Shown here: one piece after another, positions 25,898 through 35,276 of the stretch
Layout: each line of letters begins with the position of its first letter
How positions within the stretch are numbered: position 1 is the stretch's first letter
Assembly (NCBI RefSeq): GCF_008704715.1
Contig: NZ_CP023689.1
Location: forward strand, 3,100,001 to 3,164,000
Direction of reading: 5' to 3'
DNA: 64,000 bases
Source: Streptomyces chartreusis
GTDB taxonomy: Bacteria > Actinomycetota > Actinomycetes > Streptomycetales > Streptomycetaceae
The notes under the pieces: model-generated
What the model saw: the letters and a program-made list of their open reading frames with translations, nothing else
Databases searched by the model: none
What the model was told of the DNA's origin: nothing
Position numbers and translations under genes: made by a program

Positions 25898-27472
25898 ATG
25901 GACCTTCCCGACTTCGGCATCCCCCCGCAGCTGGCCCGCCGCATGAGCATGGCGGAGCAGCACGAGTACCTGCGCGCCAAGCTGACCCGGCGCCGCACGC
26001 TGGTGACCGCGGGCGCGGTCGCGGGCGGACTGCTGACGGGCTGCTCGGGGTCGGAGCCGGGTTCGGGCACTGCGGGCACACGCCCCTCCCCCTCCCCCTC
26101 CGTCTCCGCCAAGGTGCCGGGCTCCGCCGTCACGCCCTTCGGCCGCCATCTCGCCTTCGGCGCCGACCCGAAGTCGCAGATGCGGATCTCCTGGCAGGTG
26201 CCGGCCGCGGTGAAGAAGCCCTTCATCCGGATCGGTCTGCGCCCCGAAGACCTCAGCCGCAGGATCGACGCCGAGATCCGCGACCTGTACACCCCCGAAC
26301 TGCAGGGCATCCGTGCGGCGCTGGAGCAGTACTACGTCCACGCGGCACTGGACTCCCTGCGTCCCGGCACGACGTACTACTACGGCGTGGGCCATGACGG
26401 CTTCGACCCGGCGGCACCGAGGAACCGCGCGACGATCGCCTCGTTCCGCACGGCTCCCGCGAGCCCGGAGACCTTCACCTTCACGGCCTTCGGCGACCAG
26501 GGCGTCAGCGAGGCGGCCGCCACCAACGACAAGCTCCTGCTGGGCCAGAACCCCGCCTTCCACCTCCACGCCGGCGACATCTGCTACGCCAACGTCAAGG
26601 GGCTGGGCGAGGAGTCGGACGCCTACGACCCCGGTTTCTGGGACGGTTACCTCAAGCAGACCGAGTCGGTGGCCAGGACGGTGCCGTGGATGGTGACGAC
26701 GGGCAACCACGACATGGAGGCCTGGTACTCGCCGGACGGCTACGGCGGACAGCTGGCCCGCTGGTCCCTGCCGGACAGCGGCTTCGACGCCCGTAAGGCC
26801 CCGGGCGTGTACTCCTTCACCTACGGCAACGTCGCCTTCGTGGCGCTGGACGCGAACGACGTGTCGTACGAGATCCCAGCCAACCAGGGGCACACGGGCG
26901 GCCGTCAGACCAAGTGGCTGGACGAGCGGCTCGGTGAACTGCGGGCGGCGAAGGGCGTCGACTTCATCGTCGTCTTCTTCCACCACTGCGCCTACTCGAC
27001 GTCCTCGCACGCGTCCGACGGGGGCGTGCGGGCCGAGTGGGTACCGCTGTTCGCCCGGCACCAGGTGGACCTGGTGATCAACGGGCACAACCACGTCTAC
27101 GAGCGGACCGACGCCATCAAGAACGGGGAGGTGGGCGCGCAGGTGCCCATCGACGCCTCGACCGACCCGACGCGCGACGGCATCGTGTACGTCACCGCGG
27201 GCGGCGGCGGCAAAGAGCTGTACGGCTTCCCCCCGGGCGTCGAGGAGAGCTACGAGGGGCACGTGAACGACCGGGAGTCGGTCGACACCTTCAGGTGGAC
27301 CAAGTCACGGAACACCAAGGCGGAGAGCGTGCAGTGGTCGCGGGTGCGCTACCGCGGCTTCTCGTTCCTCAGCGTGGAGGCGGAGGCCGGCCCGAAGCCG
27401 CGGCTGAAGGTGTCGGCGCTGGCCCAGACCGGGGAGCGCATCGACCGGTTCGAGGTGCGGCGCGGGGCATGA
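25898..27472 (+). CDS. Exported purple acid phosphatase-like metallophosphoesterase lipoprotein
   Basis: A 524-residue protein. Near residue 30 there is a twin-arginine stretch, a hydrophobic segment and a lipobox (RRRTLVTAGAVAGGLLTGCS), predicting a Tat lipoprotein. A Ser/Pro linker leads to a fibronectin-like N-terminal domain (residues 75-200, ISWQVPAAVKKPFIRIGL) and then a calcineurin-like catalytic domain. The metal-binding motifs are seen in order: FGDQG, HAGDICYAN, GNHDMEAW, VFFHHCAYS and NGHNHVYER, as in purple acid phosphatases. It probably releases phosphate from organic esters outside the cell. The start MDLPDFGIPPQLARRM is chosen to keep a normal export signal. Confidence 0.85.
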   Translation: MDLPDFGIPPQLARRMSMAEQHEYLRAKLTRRRTLVTAGAVAGGLLTGCSGSEPGSGTAGTRPSPSPSVSAKVPGSAVTPFGRHLAFGADPKSQMRISWQVPAAVKKPFIRIGLRPEDLSRRIDAEIRDLYTPELQGIRAALEQYYVHAALDSLRPGTTYYYGVGHDGFDPAAPRNRATIASFRTAPASPETFTFTAFGDQGVSEAAATNDKLLLGQNPAFHLHAGDICYANVKGLGEESDAYDPGFWDGYLKQTESVARTVPWMVTTGNHDMEAWYSPDGYGGQLARWSLPDSGFDARKAPGVYSFTYGNVAFVALDANDVSYEIPANQGHTGGRQTKWLDERLGELRAAKGVDFIVVFFHHCAYSTSSHASDGGVRAEWVPLFARHQVDLVINGHNHVYERTDAIKNGEVGAQVPIDASTDPTRDGIVYVTAGGGGKELYGFPPGVEESYEGHVNDRESVDTFRWTKSRNTKAESVQWSRVRYRGFSFLSVEAEAGPKPRLKVSALAQTGERIDRFEVRRGA

Positions 27473-27537
27473 GCCCGCGCGCCGCACCCCGATCGGGTGC
27501 GGCTCCCGGCATTTCGGGTGGGCGGCCGGCGCCCCGA

Positions 27538-27580
27538 AGGGGCGCGGGGAACTGCGCGACCTGCCACAAGGGCGCTGCAG
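27538..27580. repeat. Dispersed GC-rich repeat, copy 1
   Basis: A 43-bp element containing aggggcgcggggaactgcgc, with its closest relative at 63609-63651. It lies between the phosphatase gene and a small gene. From memory this sequence is scattered through many Streptomyces intergenic regions. Confidence 0.65.
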
Positions 27581-27620
27581 ACGAACGATCGCCTGTCCCC
27601 CGGCGCCCCCAGCGGAGCGT

Positions 27621-27761
27621 TCAGGCGGCCTGGTGGCCGGTGCTGCCGCCGTTGTCCCTGCGGTCGAGGGCGCGCTGGAGGGCGGCGGCCGCGTTCTTGC
27701 GGTCGGACTCGTTCGTACGGGAGATGTGACGGACTCGACGGCGGGCGGTCGTCTCGGCCAT
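27621..27761 (-). CDS. Conserved-type small basic protein (46 aa)
   Basis: A short gene starting ATG with a strong GAAGGAG ribosome site and reading AETTARRRVRHISRTNESDR, KNAAAALQRALDRRDNGGS, TGHQAA. The middle is an amphipathic helix (NESDRKNAAAALQRALDRRDN), and the N-terminus is Arg-rich. No transmembrane segment is seen. The ribosome site, codon bias and coherent helix support a real gene. I recognise it as a small protein common in Streptomyces but know no function; nucleic-acid binding is only a possibility. Confidence 0.72.
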   Translation of the reverse strand: MAETTARRRVRHISRTNESDRKNAAAALQRALDRRDNGGSTGHQAA

Positions 27762-28019
27762 GGGAAATCGACTCCTTCGACAATCGGGGAGTGCACAGAG
27801 GGGTTTCGAGACGCCGGGTGGGGCGGGGAGCGGGCCGCAGGGGTTGCCTGCACGGGGCCCGGCTCACGACCGCCATTCGCTTGATCGAGCGAGACGTTCG
27901 GCTCCTACAAAGCTAAGGGAGGAGGGCGCGTCTGTCTCCACAATTACTCGGACTTCCTACTATCTGAGACGGCGCAGTGGGTCACACGCCGCTGACCTGC
28001 ACTTTCTACCGACGGCCCG

Positions 28020-28577
28020 TCACAGCACATCCCCGTCCCGCCAGTCGAAGACCAGCTCGAATGCGGGATCCAGCGGCCCGGCGAGTGCGGTCCGCACAAA
28101 GGTGCCGCCCTCCTCGTCCGGGAGATGGACGACGCCGTCGAGCCCGAGCCCGCAGACCCGCCCGCTCCACACCTGCCAGCCCCGGGCGGCGTACAGCGCG
28201 GCCCCCTCGTCGCTCGCGGAGAGCATCCCCGCGTCGTAGGCCCGGTCGACCACCCGCTCCAGCTCGGCCATCACCCGGCCGCCGAGCCCGGTGCGGCGCG
28301 CGTCCGGCCGTACGGCGACCGCCTCGACGTAGCCGACCCGCAGCCATCTGTCCCGGTGCCGCACCCGCCGCATGACCACGGACCCGTGAGCGACGAGCAG
28401 CCCGGCGTCGTCGTGCACCAGGGCGTGCATGCCGCCGAGGCCGTGCTCGAAGTCCTCGTCGGAGAAGTCGCCGTCGAAGGCGTCGTTCAACAGGGCGCGG
28501 ATCGCATGCAGTTCGGCCGGGGTGAGGTCGGCGGTGTGTGCGGTGCGGGGCGCTGCGGCGGATACGGGTGCGGTCAT
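28020..28577 (-). CDS. GNAT acetyltransferase, AAC(2')-I-like
   Basis: A 185-residue N-acetyltransferase. Acetyl-CoA binding lies in the strand VGYVEAVAVRPDARRTGLGGRVMAEL. The flanking segments GMHALVHDDAGLLVAHGSVVMRR, LSASDEGAALYAARGWQVWSG and the C-terminal ELVFDWRDGDVL match mycobacterial aminoglycoside 2'-N-acetyltransferase AAC(2')-Ic in order and spacing. The start MTAPVSAAAPRTAHTADLTP (28577) is preferred over a longer upstream frame. It is divergent from the DUF5988 gene. It may acetylate aminoglycosides or a cellular amine; resistance is not shown by sequence alone. Confidence 0.8.
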   Translation of the reverse strand: MTAPVSAAAPRTAHTADLTPAELHAIRALLNDAFDGDFSDEDFEHGLGGMHALVHDDAGLLVAHGSVVMRRVRHRDRWLRVGYVEAVAVRPDARRTGLGGRVMAELERVVDRAYDAGMLSASDEGAALYAARGWQVWSGRVCGLGLDGVVHLPDEEGGTFVRTALAGPLDPAFELVFDWRDGDVL

Positions 28578-28670
28578 CCGACCAGTATCCGCGCGGCCGG
28601 CGATCGCCCACTCGGCTGATCCTCCGCGCCGCACGGGACAGACGGTCACGGCGAGGGGAACGGTGAGGTC

Positions 28671-28877
28671 ATGAACGACACGGCGAAAGTGTTCCTGGAG
28701 GGCGGCCCGGACGACCTGCCCGACCGGATCGTCCCCGCCCCGTCCCCGGGACCGGACGTGAAGATCGAGCTCCGCAACGGCTACGAACACTTCAGACCGA
28801 CCGCGCGCCGGGCGGACACGTCCGAGGGCAGCCTCACCGTGTACGAGTGGTGGGAGCGGACGGAGATGCCCGGCTAG
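28671..28877 (+). CDS. DUF5988 family small protein
   Basis: A 68-residue acidic protein (NDTAKVFLEGGPDDLPDRIV, then DVKIELRNGYEHFRPTARRADTSEG and VYEWWERTEMPG). It matches the pattern of DUF5988, a small actinobacterial family with a beta-rich fold in which 'FLEGGP..LP' and 'YEHF' are conserved. GAGG precedes the ATG. Function unknown; relatives often sit next to secondary-metabolite genes, but here the neighbour is only the divergent acetyltransferase. It ends before a strong bidirectional terminator. Confidence 0.7.
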   Translation: MNDTAKVFLEGGPDDLPDRIVPAPSPGPDVKIELRNGYEHFRPTARRADTSEGSLTVYEWWERTEMPG

Positions 28878-28907
28878 TGCTCCGTCCGGTGCGCCGGAGC
28901 ACAGCGA

Positions 28908-28934
28908 AGGGGCCGGGCGAGACGCCCGGCCCCT
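28908..28934. terminator. Bidirectional terminator, DUF5988 / rocA
   Basis: Perfect 12-base arms aggggccgggcg / cgcccggcccct with a 3-base loop lie between convergent genes; a short T-containing stretch follows on the plus strand. Confidence 0.75.
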
Positions 28935-28953
28935 CTTGCATGCCGCCCTGCCG

Positions 28954-30585
<1,632 letters not shown>

Positions 30586-30624
30586 GAGATCCGTAACTCC
30601 TTGAACTTGAGCGGGTGTTCGGGC

Positions 30625-31551
30625 TCAGCCCTTGCTGATCATGCTGCGGGCGAAGAAGCGCAGGTTGGCCGGCTTCTCTGCCAGGCGGCGCATGAAGTAG
30701 CCGTACCAGTCGGTGCCGTAGGCCGTGTAGACGCGCATGCGGTGGCCCTCGGCGGCGAGGCGCAGGTGCTCGTCGCTGCGGATGCCGTACAGCATCTGGA
30801 ACTCGTACTCGTCGAGCTTGCGTCCGGCGGTGCGCGCGAGTTCCTGGGCGATGGAGATCAGGCGGGGGTCGTGGGAGCCGATCATCGGGTACCCGGCGCC
30901 CTCCATCAGAATCTTCAGGATCCGGACGTACGCCTTGTCGATCTCGTGTTTCTGCTGGTAGGCGACCTCGGCGGGCTCCTTGTAGGCGCCCTTGACGAGG
31001 CGCACCCGGCTGCCGCTCTCCGCGAGGCGGCGGGCGTCGGCCTCGGTGCGGAAGAGGTAGGCCTGGATGACGCAGCCGGTCTGCGGAAAGTCCTTCCGCA
31101 GCTCCTCGTGGATGGCGAACATCGAGTCGAGGGTGGTGTGGTCCTCGGCGTCGAGCGTGACGGTGGTGCCGATCGCGGCGGCGGCCTCGACGACCGGGCG
31201 GACATTGGCGAGGGCCAGCTCGTGGCCGCCCTCCAGCGCCTGTCCGAACATCGACAGCTTCACGGACATCTCGGCCCTGGTGCCCAGCTCCAGTTCCTCC
31301 AGGCGGTCGACCAGCGCCAGATAGGCGTCCCGGGCGGCGGCGGCCTGCTCCGGGCGGGTGATGTCCTCGCCGACGACGTCCATCGTCAGCTCCAGACCCC
31401 GGTCGCTGAGGTCCTGGATGATCGGCACGATCTCGTCGACCGTCTCGCCCGGGATGAAGCGGTCGACGACCTGCTTGGTCACCGGGGCCGCCGAGATCAG
31501 GCGTCGCATCCGGTCGCTGCGCGACGCGGCAAGAATCACGGGACCCAGCAC
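30625..31551 (-). CDS. putA: Proline dehydrogenase (monofunctional)
   Basis: A 308-residue FAD enzyme oxidising proline to delta-1-pyrroline-5-carboxylate at the membrane. The GTG start at 31551 (LGPVILAASRSDRMRRLISA) is chosen because GGAGG lies 6 bases upstream; longer frames are unlikely. Barrel motifs are LDAEDHTTLDSMF, the R-x-V-K-G-A-Y segment RLVKGAYKEPAEVAYQ, GSHDPRLISIAQ, YEFQMLYGIR and the C-terminal R-R-L-x-E (FMRRLAEKPANL) that binds the proline carboxylate. It is the first gene of the two-gene proline catabolic operon, divergent from the PucR-type gene. Confidence 0.92.
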   Translation of the reverse strand: MLGPVILAASRSDRMRRLISAAPVTKQVVDRFIPGETVDEIVPIIQDLSDRGLELTMDVVGEDITRPEQAAAARDAYLALVDRLEELELGTRAEMSVKLSMFGQALEGGHELALANVRPVVEAAAAIGTTVTLDAEDHTTLDSMFAIHEELRKDFPQTGCVIQAYLFRTEADARRLAESGSRVRLVKGAYKEPAEVAYQQKHEIDKAYVRILKILMEGAGYPMIGSHDPRLISIAQELARTAGRKLDEYEFQMLYGIRSDEHLRLAAEGHRMRVYTAYGTDWYGYFMRRLAEKPANLRFFARSMISKG

Positions 31552-31655
31552 GGGGCACCTCCACAGACAGGAGAAAAGCTGCCGAATCCCAACCAGTCGG
31601 GTACGGCACGGAGAACCACCGTGAAACCTAAGGATCCCTCCGATCGTCGGCCATC

Positions 31656-31665
31656 GACAGCTGTC
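31656..31665. promoter_or_regulatory. GACAGCTGTC palindrome in the divergent proline promoter
   Basis: A perfect 10-bp palindrome sits in the 142-bp gap between the proline dehydrogenase gene and the PucR-type regulator. It is a possible operator, but a 10-bp palindrome can arise by chance. Confidence 0.3.
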
Positions 31666-31693
31666 ACGCATCCGTGCCACATATCTCAGACAG

Positions 31694-32929
31694 ATGTATG
31701 AAGAGCTCTGGAGAATGCGGGAGAATGCCCGGGTGACGTCGGAATTCAAGGGTGACTACCAGGAGCTGGTCGACGAGATCTCGGAGCTCCTGGGCGCCCC
31801 CGCGACGCTGGAGAACCGGGACTTCGAGCTGATCGCCTTCGGGGCCTACGACAGCGAGGACGAGCTCGACGCGTCGGCCCTGGACCCCGTGCGCGCCCGC
31901 TCGATCCTGACGCGCCGCTCCACGTCGGCCGTGCGGACCTGGTTCGAGGGCTTCGGCATCACACGCGCCACCGGGCCGGTACGGATCCCGCGCACTCCGG
32001 AGGCGGGGGTGTACCGCGGACGAATCTGCCTGCCGGTACGCCACCGGGGTGTCGTACGGGGCTACGTCTGGCTCCTGGACGACGATCCCGGGCCCACGGA
32101 CCAGCAGCTGACGGCCGCGATGGAGGTGGCCGCCCGGATCGGCGCGCTGCTCGCGGACGAGGCGCAGCACGGAGCCGACCTGAGCCGGGAGCTGCGGGCC
32201 GCGCTGACCGCCGAGCGCGGCTGGCAGGGCGACATGGCGATCGCCGAGCTGCGCACGGCCCTCGGCCCGCGCGCGGACGGCGTCCATACGGTCGTCTGCG
32301 TGGCCCCGTGGCCCTCGGCCGACCCCGACGACGCCCCGTCGGTGCGGACGGTGCCGCACGCGACCGCGCTGTGCACGGTGCCGTGGGGCGCCTCGGGGCA
32401 GAGCCTGGCCGTGCTCGTACGGCTGCGCTCGCCCGAGGTGCGCACGGCGGCGCAGGCGGCGGCGTCCCGGCTGCTGAAGGAGACCCCGGCCGCCCGGCCG
32501 CCCAGGAAGGGCGGGGCACAGGTGGCGGCCGGTCTCGGCGAGCCGCGCACCGGCCTCGCGGAGCTGGGCACGGTGTGGCAGGAGGCGTCGGCCGCGGCTC
32601 GCGCCGCCCTCGCGGAACCGCGGCTCGGCCCGGTGGCGGAGTGGTCGCTCATCGGCCCGTACCGCCTGCTGACCTCGCTGTCCCCGCAGCCGGTCCAGGA
32701 CCCTGTCATCGCCCCGCTCCTCTCCCCCGCCCAGCAGGAGCTCGCCCGCACCGCCGAGGTCTACCTCGACTGCGCGGGCCAGGCCGGCCGCACGGCAGCG
32801 GAGCTGGGCATCCACCGCCAGACCCTGTACTACCGCCTCTCCCGCGTCGAGCAGCTCACGGGCCTGGACCTCGACGACGGGGAGGACCGGCTGCTGCTGC
32901 ACATGGCGCTCAAGGGGGCGCGGCTGTAG
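31694..32929 (+). CDS. PucR family transcriptional regulator, probable proline-catabolism activator
   Basis: A 411-residue regulator with a central GGDEF-like/PucR region and a C-terminal PucR helix-turn-helix: [20 protein letters not shown] then [20 protein letters not shown]. The 'H.QTLYYRL.RVE..TG.DL.....R..L' pattern is diagnostic of the family. It is divergent from the proline dehydrogenase operon, so it probably activates it in response to proline, as described for PutR/PruR-type regulators. Start is uncertain: the ATG at 31694 lacks a clear ribosome site, and the ATG at 31715 and GTG at 31733 are in frame. Confidence 0.85.
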   Translation: MYEELWRMRENARVTSEFKGDYQELVDEISELLGAPATLENRDFELIAFGAYDSEDELDASALDPVRARSILTRRSTSAVRTWFEGFGITRATGPVRIPRTPEAGVYRGRICLPVRHRGVVRGYVWLLDDDPGPTDQQLTAAMEVAARIGALLADEAQHGADLSRELRAALTAERGWQGDMAIAELRTALGPRADGVHTVVCVAPWPSADPDDAPSVRTVPHATALCTVPWGASGQSLAVLVRLRSPEVRTAAQAAASRLLKETPAARPPRKGGAQVAAGLGEPRTGLAELGTVWQEASAAARAALAEPRLGPVAEWSLIGPYRLLTSLSPQPVQDPVIAPLLSPAQQELARTAEVYLDCAGQAGRTAAELGIHRQTLYYRLSRVEQLTGLDLDDGEDRLLLHMALKGARL

Positions 32930-32939
32930 CCGGGGCCGG

Positions 32940-34517
32940 TCAGCGCGAGGTGATGGCGGTGAGGGCGTCGTGGAGGGTGCCGTCGCCGGGCGGTCCGGCG
33001 CTCCAGCGGGCGGCGATGTGGCCGTCGGGGCGGACGAGCAGCGCTCCCTGCGGGGGCAGGTCCCACTGGTCGGTGTGCTCGGCGGGCAGCGTCTCTACGC
33101 GCAGCGGCCAGGGCGGGGTGGCGGGTGACCGCCAGTCGGCGGGGGCGGAGGTGAGCAGGGTGAACCACTCGCCGAACGCGTCGAGGGTGGAGCGGCCGTC
33201 GGTGAGCCAGAGGTGCGGCACCCGGTGGCCGGGTTCGGCCGTGGGGACGTAGGTCGTGCCCGTCTCCGGCGGCATCGTCGCCTTGCCGTCGCCGGTCAGG
33301 ACGGCGCCGGAGCGGTAGGCGACGCCGAGCACCAGGCCGAGTTGCGCGAAGTACTGTTCCGACCAGGGCGGTTCGATGCGGTCCGGTATCTGTCCGGGGC
33401 CCGCGCCGAGTTGTTCGCGGCGCACGTCCTGCACCTGGAACATCATCTTGGAGTTCTCCAGCGCCTGGCCGAGCGTGCGGTGGGCGACGGGCCGCCGTTC
33501 CTTCTCGTAGCTGTCCAGCAGGGCGGGTCCGGCCCAGCCGCGCAGCACGCCCGCCAGTTTCCAGCAGAGGTTGTGCACGTCGGCGACGCCGAGGTTCATG
33601 CCGAGCCCGCCGGCGGGCGGGATCGCGTGCGCGGCGTCGCCGGCCAGCAGGGTCCGGCCGCGCCGGAAGCGTTCGGCGACGAAGGCGTTCACCGACCAGT
33701 GCTGCACGCGCAGGACGTCGACCTTCGCTTCGGCTCCGAGTGAGCGCGCGACGAGGCGGGGCCAGTCGGTGCCGTCGGGGTCCTCGGGGGTGGGCGTGAA
33801 CCAGGCCCAGCCGCCCTCGGGGTACAGCGGCAGGAAGGACCCCTGCGAGGTGAGGTAGACGCCGGCGGGCTGCCGGGCGGACCAGTGGCCGAGGTCGGCG
33901 TCGAAGACGACGGTGGTGACGCGGCCGACCGCGCCGGGGCCCTCGGTGCCGATGCCGAGCCGTTCGCGGACGGTGGAGTTGGCGCCGTCGGCGGCCAGTA
34001 CGTATCGCGCGCGGACGCGGGTGTGCTCGCCGCTGCCGCGGTCGGCGAGCCGGGCCACGACGCTCCCGTCCTCCTCGGCCAGGTCGAGGAGTTCGACCCC
34101 GAACCGCACGTCGGAGGCGGCGGCGCCGAGCAGGGTGGGCTCCAAGCGGTCCTGCGAGGTGACCACGCCGGTCACCGGGCTCTCCGGCACGGGCCCGTTG
34201 ACCCCGATCATCGCGGCCGAGGCGAAGTCGGGGGCATGCAGCGTGTCCCGGAAACGGATGCGGCCGTACTCCGGCGCGAACGCGGCCGCCGTGACCCGCT
34301 CGGCGAGTTCGAGCTGCCGGAAGATCTCCATCGTGCGCACGTTGATCAGCCGGGACCGCGGGAACGGCGACAGTTCACGGTGCTTCTCGACCAGCAGGGT
34401 CCGCACGCCCCAGCGTTCGAGCAGCGCCCGGGCGGTGAGCCCGACGGGCCCGCCGCCGACGATCAGAACCTCCGCCCCGGCGTCCGCCCCGGGCATGTCG
34501 GGCTGCATGGGATCCAT
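32940..34517 (-). CDS. FAD-dependent aromatic monooxygenase (PHBH family)
   Basis: About 525 residues. The N-terminal FAD motif VLIVGGGPVGLTARALLERWG, the RSRLINVRTMEIFRQL segment, VLAADGANSTVRERLGI (DG motif) and the second FAD motif GRTLLAGDAAHAIPPAGGLG are in order, followed by DVHNLCWKLAGVLRGWAG. A thioredoxin-like C-terminal domain (residues 390-525) ends with LVRPDGHIAARW, as in phenol/polyketide hydroxylases. It would hydroxylate an aromatic or drug-like compound with NAD(P)H. It lies 78 bp after the TetR gene on the same strand, so may be co-regulated with the divergent exporter. Several closely spaced ATGs make the exact start uncertain. Confidence 0.85.
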   Translation of the reverse strand: MDPMQPDMPGADAGAEVLIVGGGPVGLTARALLERWGVRTLLVEKHRELSPFPRSRLINVRTMEIFRQLELAERVTAAAFAPEYGRIRFRDTLHAPDFASAAMIGVNGPVPESPVTGVVTSQDRLEPTLLGAAASDVRFGVELLDLAEEDGSVVARLADRGSGEHTRVRARYVLAADGANSTVRERLGIGTEGPGAVGRVTTVVFDADLGHWSARQPAGVYLTSQGSFLPLYPEGGWAWFTPTPEDPDGTDWPRLVARSLGAEAKVDVLRVQHWSVNAFVAERFRRGRTLLAGDAAHAIPPAGGLGMNLGVADVHNLCWKLAGVLRGWAGPALLDSYEKERRPVAHRTLGQALENSKMMFQVQDVRREQLGAGPGQIPDRIEPPWSEQYFAQLGLVLGVAYRSGAVLTGDGKATMPPETGTTYVPTAEPGHRVPHLWLTDGRSTLDAFGEWFTLLTSAPADWRSPATPPWPLRVETLPAEHTDQWDLPPQGALLVRPDGHIAARWSAGPPGDGTLHDALTAITSR

Positions 34518-34595
34518 CATCCGCGCGCGGCGCACGACCGCAACGACAGACGATGGCGCGAGCCGCTGCGGTCTGCGGAACCGACCGCCCCCGAC

Positions 34596-35180
34596 TCACT
34601 TCCTCGTGGCCGCCTCGATGACCTGACGCAGCCCTTCGGTGAGCTGTTCCGCGCCGGGGGCGGTCTTCGGGTCGAAGTGCCACTGCGCGATGAGGCCCGT
34701 CATCAGGGTCACGTAGAACACGCCGAGGGTGTCCACGACGTCTTCCGGGACGTCCTCCTCCCGTCCGCCCATGAGCAGCGGGATCAGCCCGCGCGCGGCC
34801 TCCCGCTGGGCCGCCGCCAGATGGTCGCGGAGCTCGGGCAGCTGATCGCCCATGACGACGATCTCCATGCTGAGCCGCCACATCGAACCGGGTGCGCGCA
34901 TGGTGCCGATGATGTTCGACCACACCTCCTGGAATCGTTCGGCCGAGCCGGGCTCGGTGGTGAGCCCGGTGGCCCCGTCGCCCTCGAAGGCGTCGCCCAT
35001 CCCCTCGACCAGCGATACGTACGCCTGCGCGAGCAGCGCGTCCTTCGAGCCGTAGTGGTAGCCGATCGAGGCGAGGTTGGTCCCCGACTCCTTGACGATG
35101 TCCCGTGCCGTCGTGCGCGCGAAGCCCTTTTCGAGCAGGCAGCGCTTGGCGCCCTCCAGCAGATCCTCACGGTGTCCCAT
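34596..35180 (-). CDS. TetR family repressor beside MFS exporter
   Basis: A 194-residue regulator with an N-terminal HTH (GHREDLLEGAKRCLLEKGFA, then RTTARDIVKESGTNLASIGYHYGSKDALLAQAY) and a ligand domain containing MWRLSMEIVVMGDQLPELRDHLA. The 'SIGYHYGSKDALL' recognition helix is typical. It is divergent from the MFS exporter gene. The 96-bp gap contains four contiguous 13-bp repeats, most likely its binding array. It probably represses itself, the exporter and the downstream monooxygenase until a toxic ligand binds. Confidence 0.88.
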   Translation of the reverse strand: MGHREDLLEGAKRCLLEKGFARTTARDIVKESGTNLASIGYHYGSKDALLAQAYVSLVEGMGDAFEGDGATGLTTEPGSAERFQEVWSNIIGTMRAPGSMWRLSMEIVVMGDQLPELRDHLAAAQREAARGLIPLLMGGREEDVPEDVVDTLGVFYVTLMTGLIAQWHFDPKTAPGAEQLTEGLRQVIEAATRK

Positions 35181-35201
35181 GCGACCACCCTACCGCCGAT
35201 T

Positions 35202-35253
35202 CATACAACCGTCCCATACGAGCGTCTTATACAAGCGTTCTAGACAAGCGTTT
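35202..35253. promoter_or_regulatory. Four contiguous 13-bp operator-like repeats
   Basis: catacaaccgtcc, catacgagcgtct, tatacaagcgttc and tagacaagcgttt follow one another without spacing (35202-35253), consensus yatacaagcgtyy. A GCGTCTTA/TAAGACGC inverted pair (35222-35229 and 35253-35260) spans the last repeats. They occupy the divergent TetR/MFS promoter. Confidence 0.75.
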
Positions 35254-35276
35254 AAGACGCGCGTACATTCACCGTC

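Noticed and set aside
35202..35253. The 13-bp repeats as a replication or plasmid iteron origin.
   Set aside because: There is no initiator gene nearby; position between a TetR gene and its target makes an operator array more likely.
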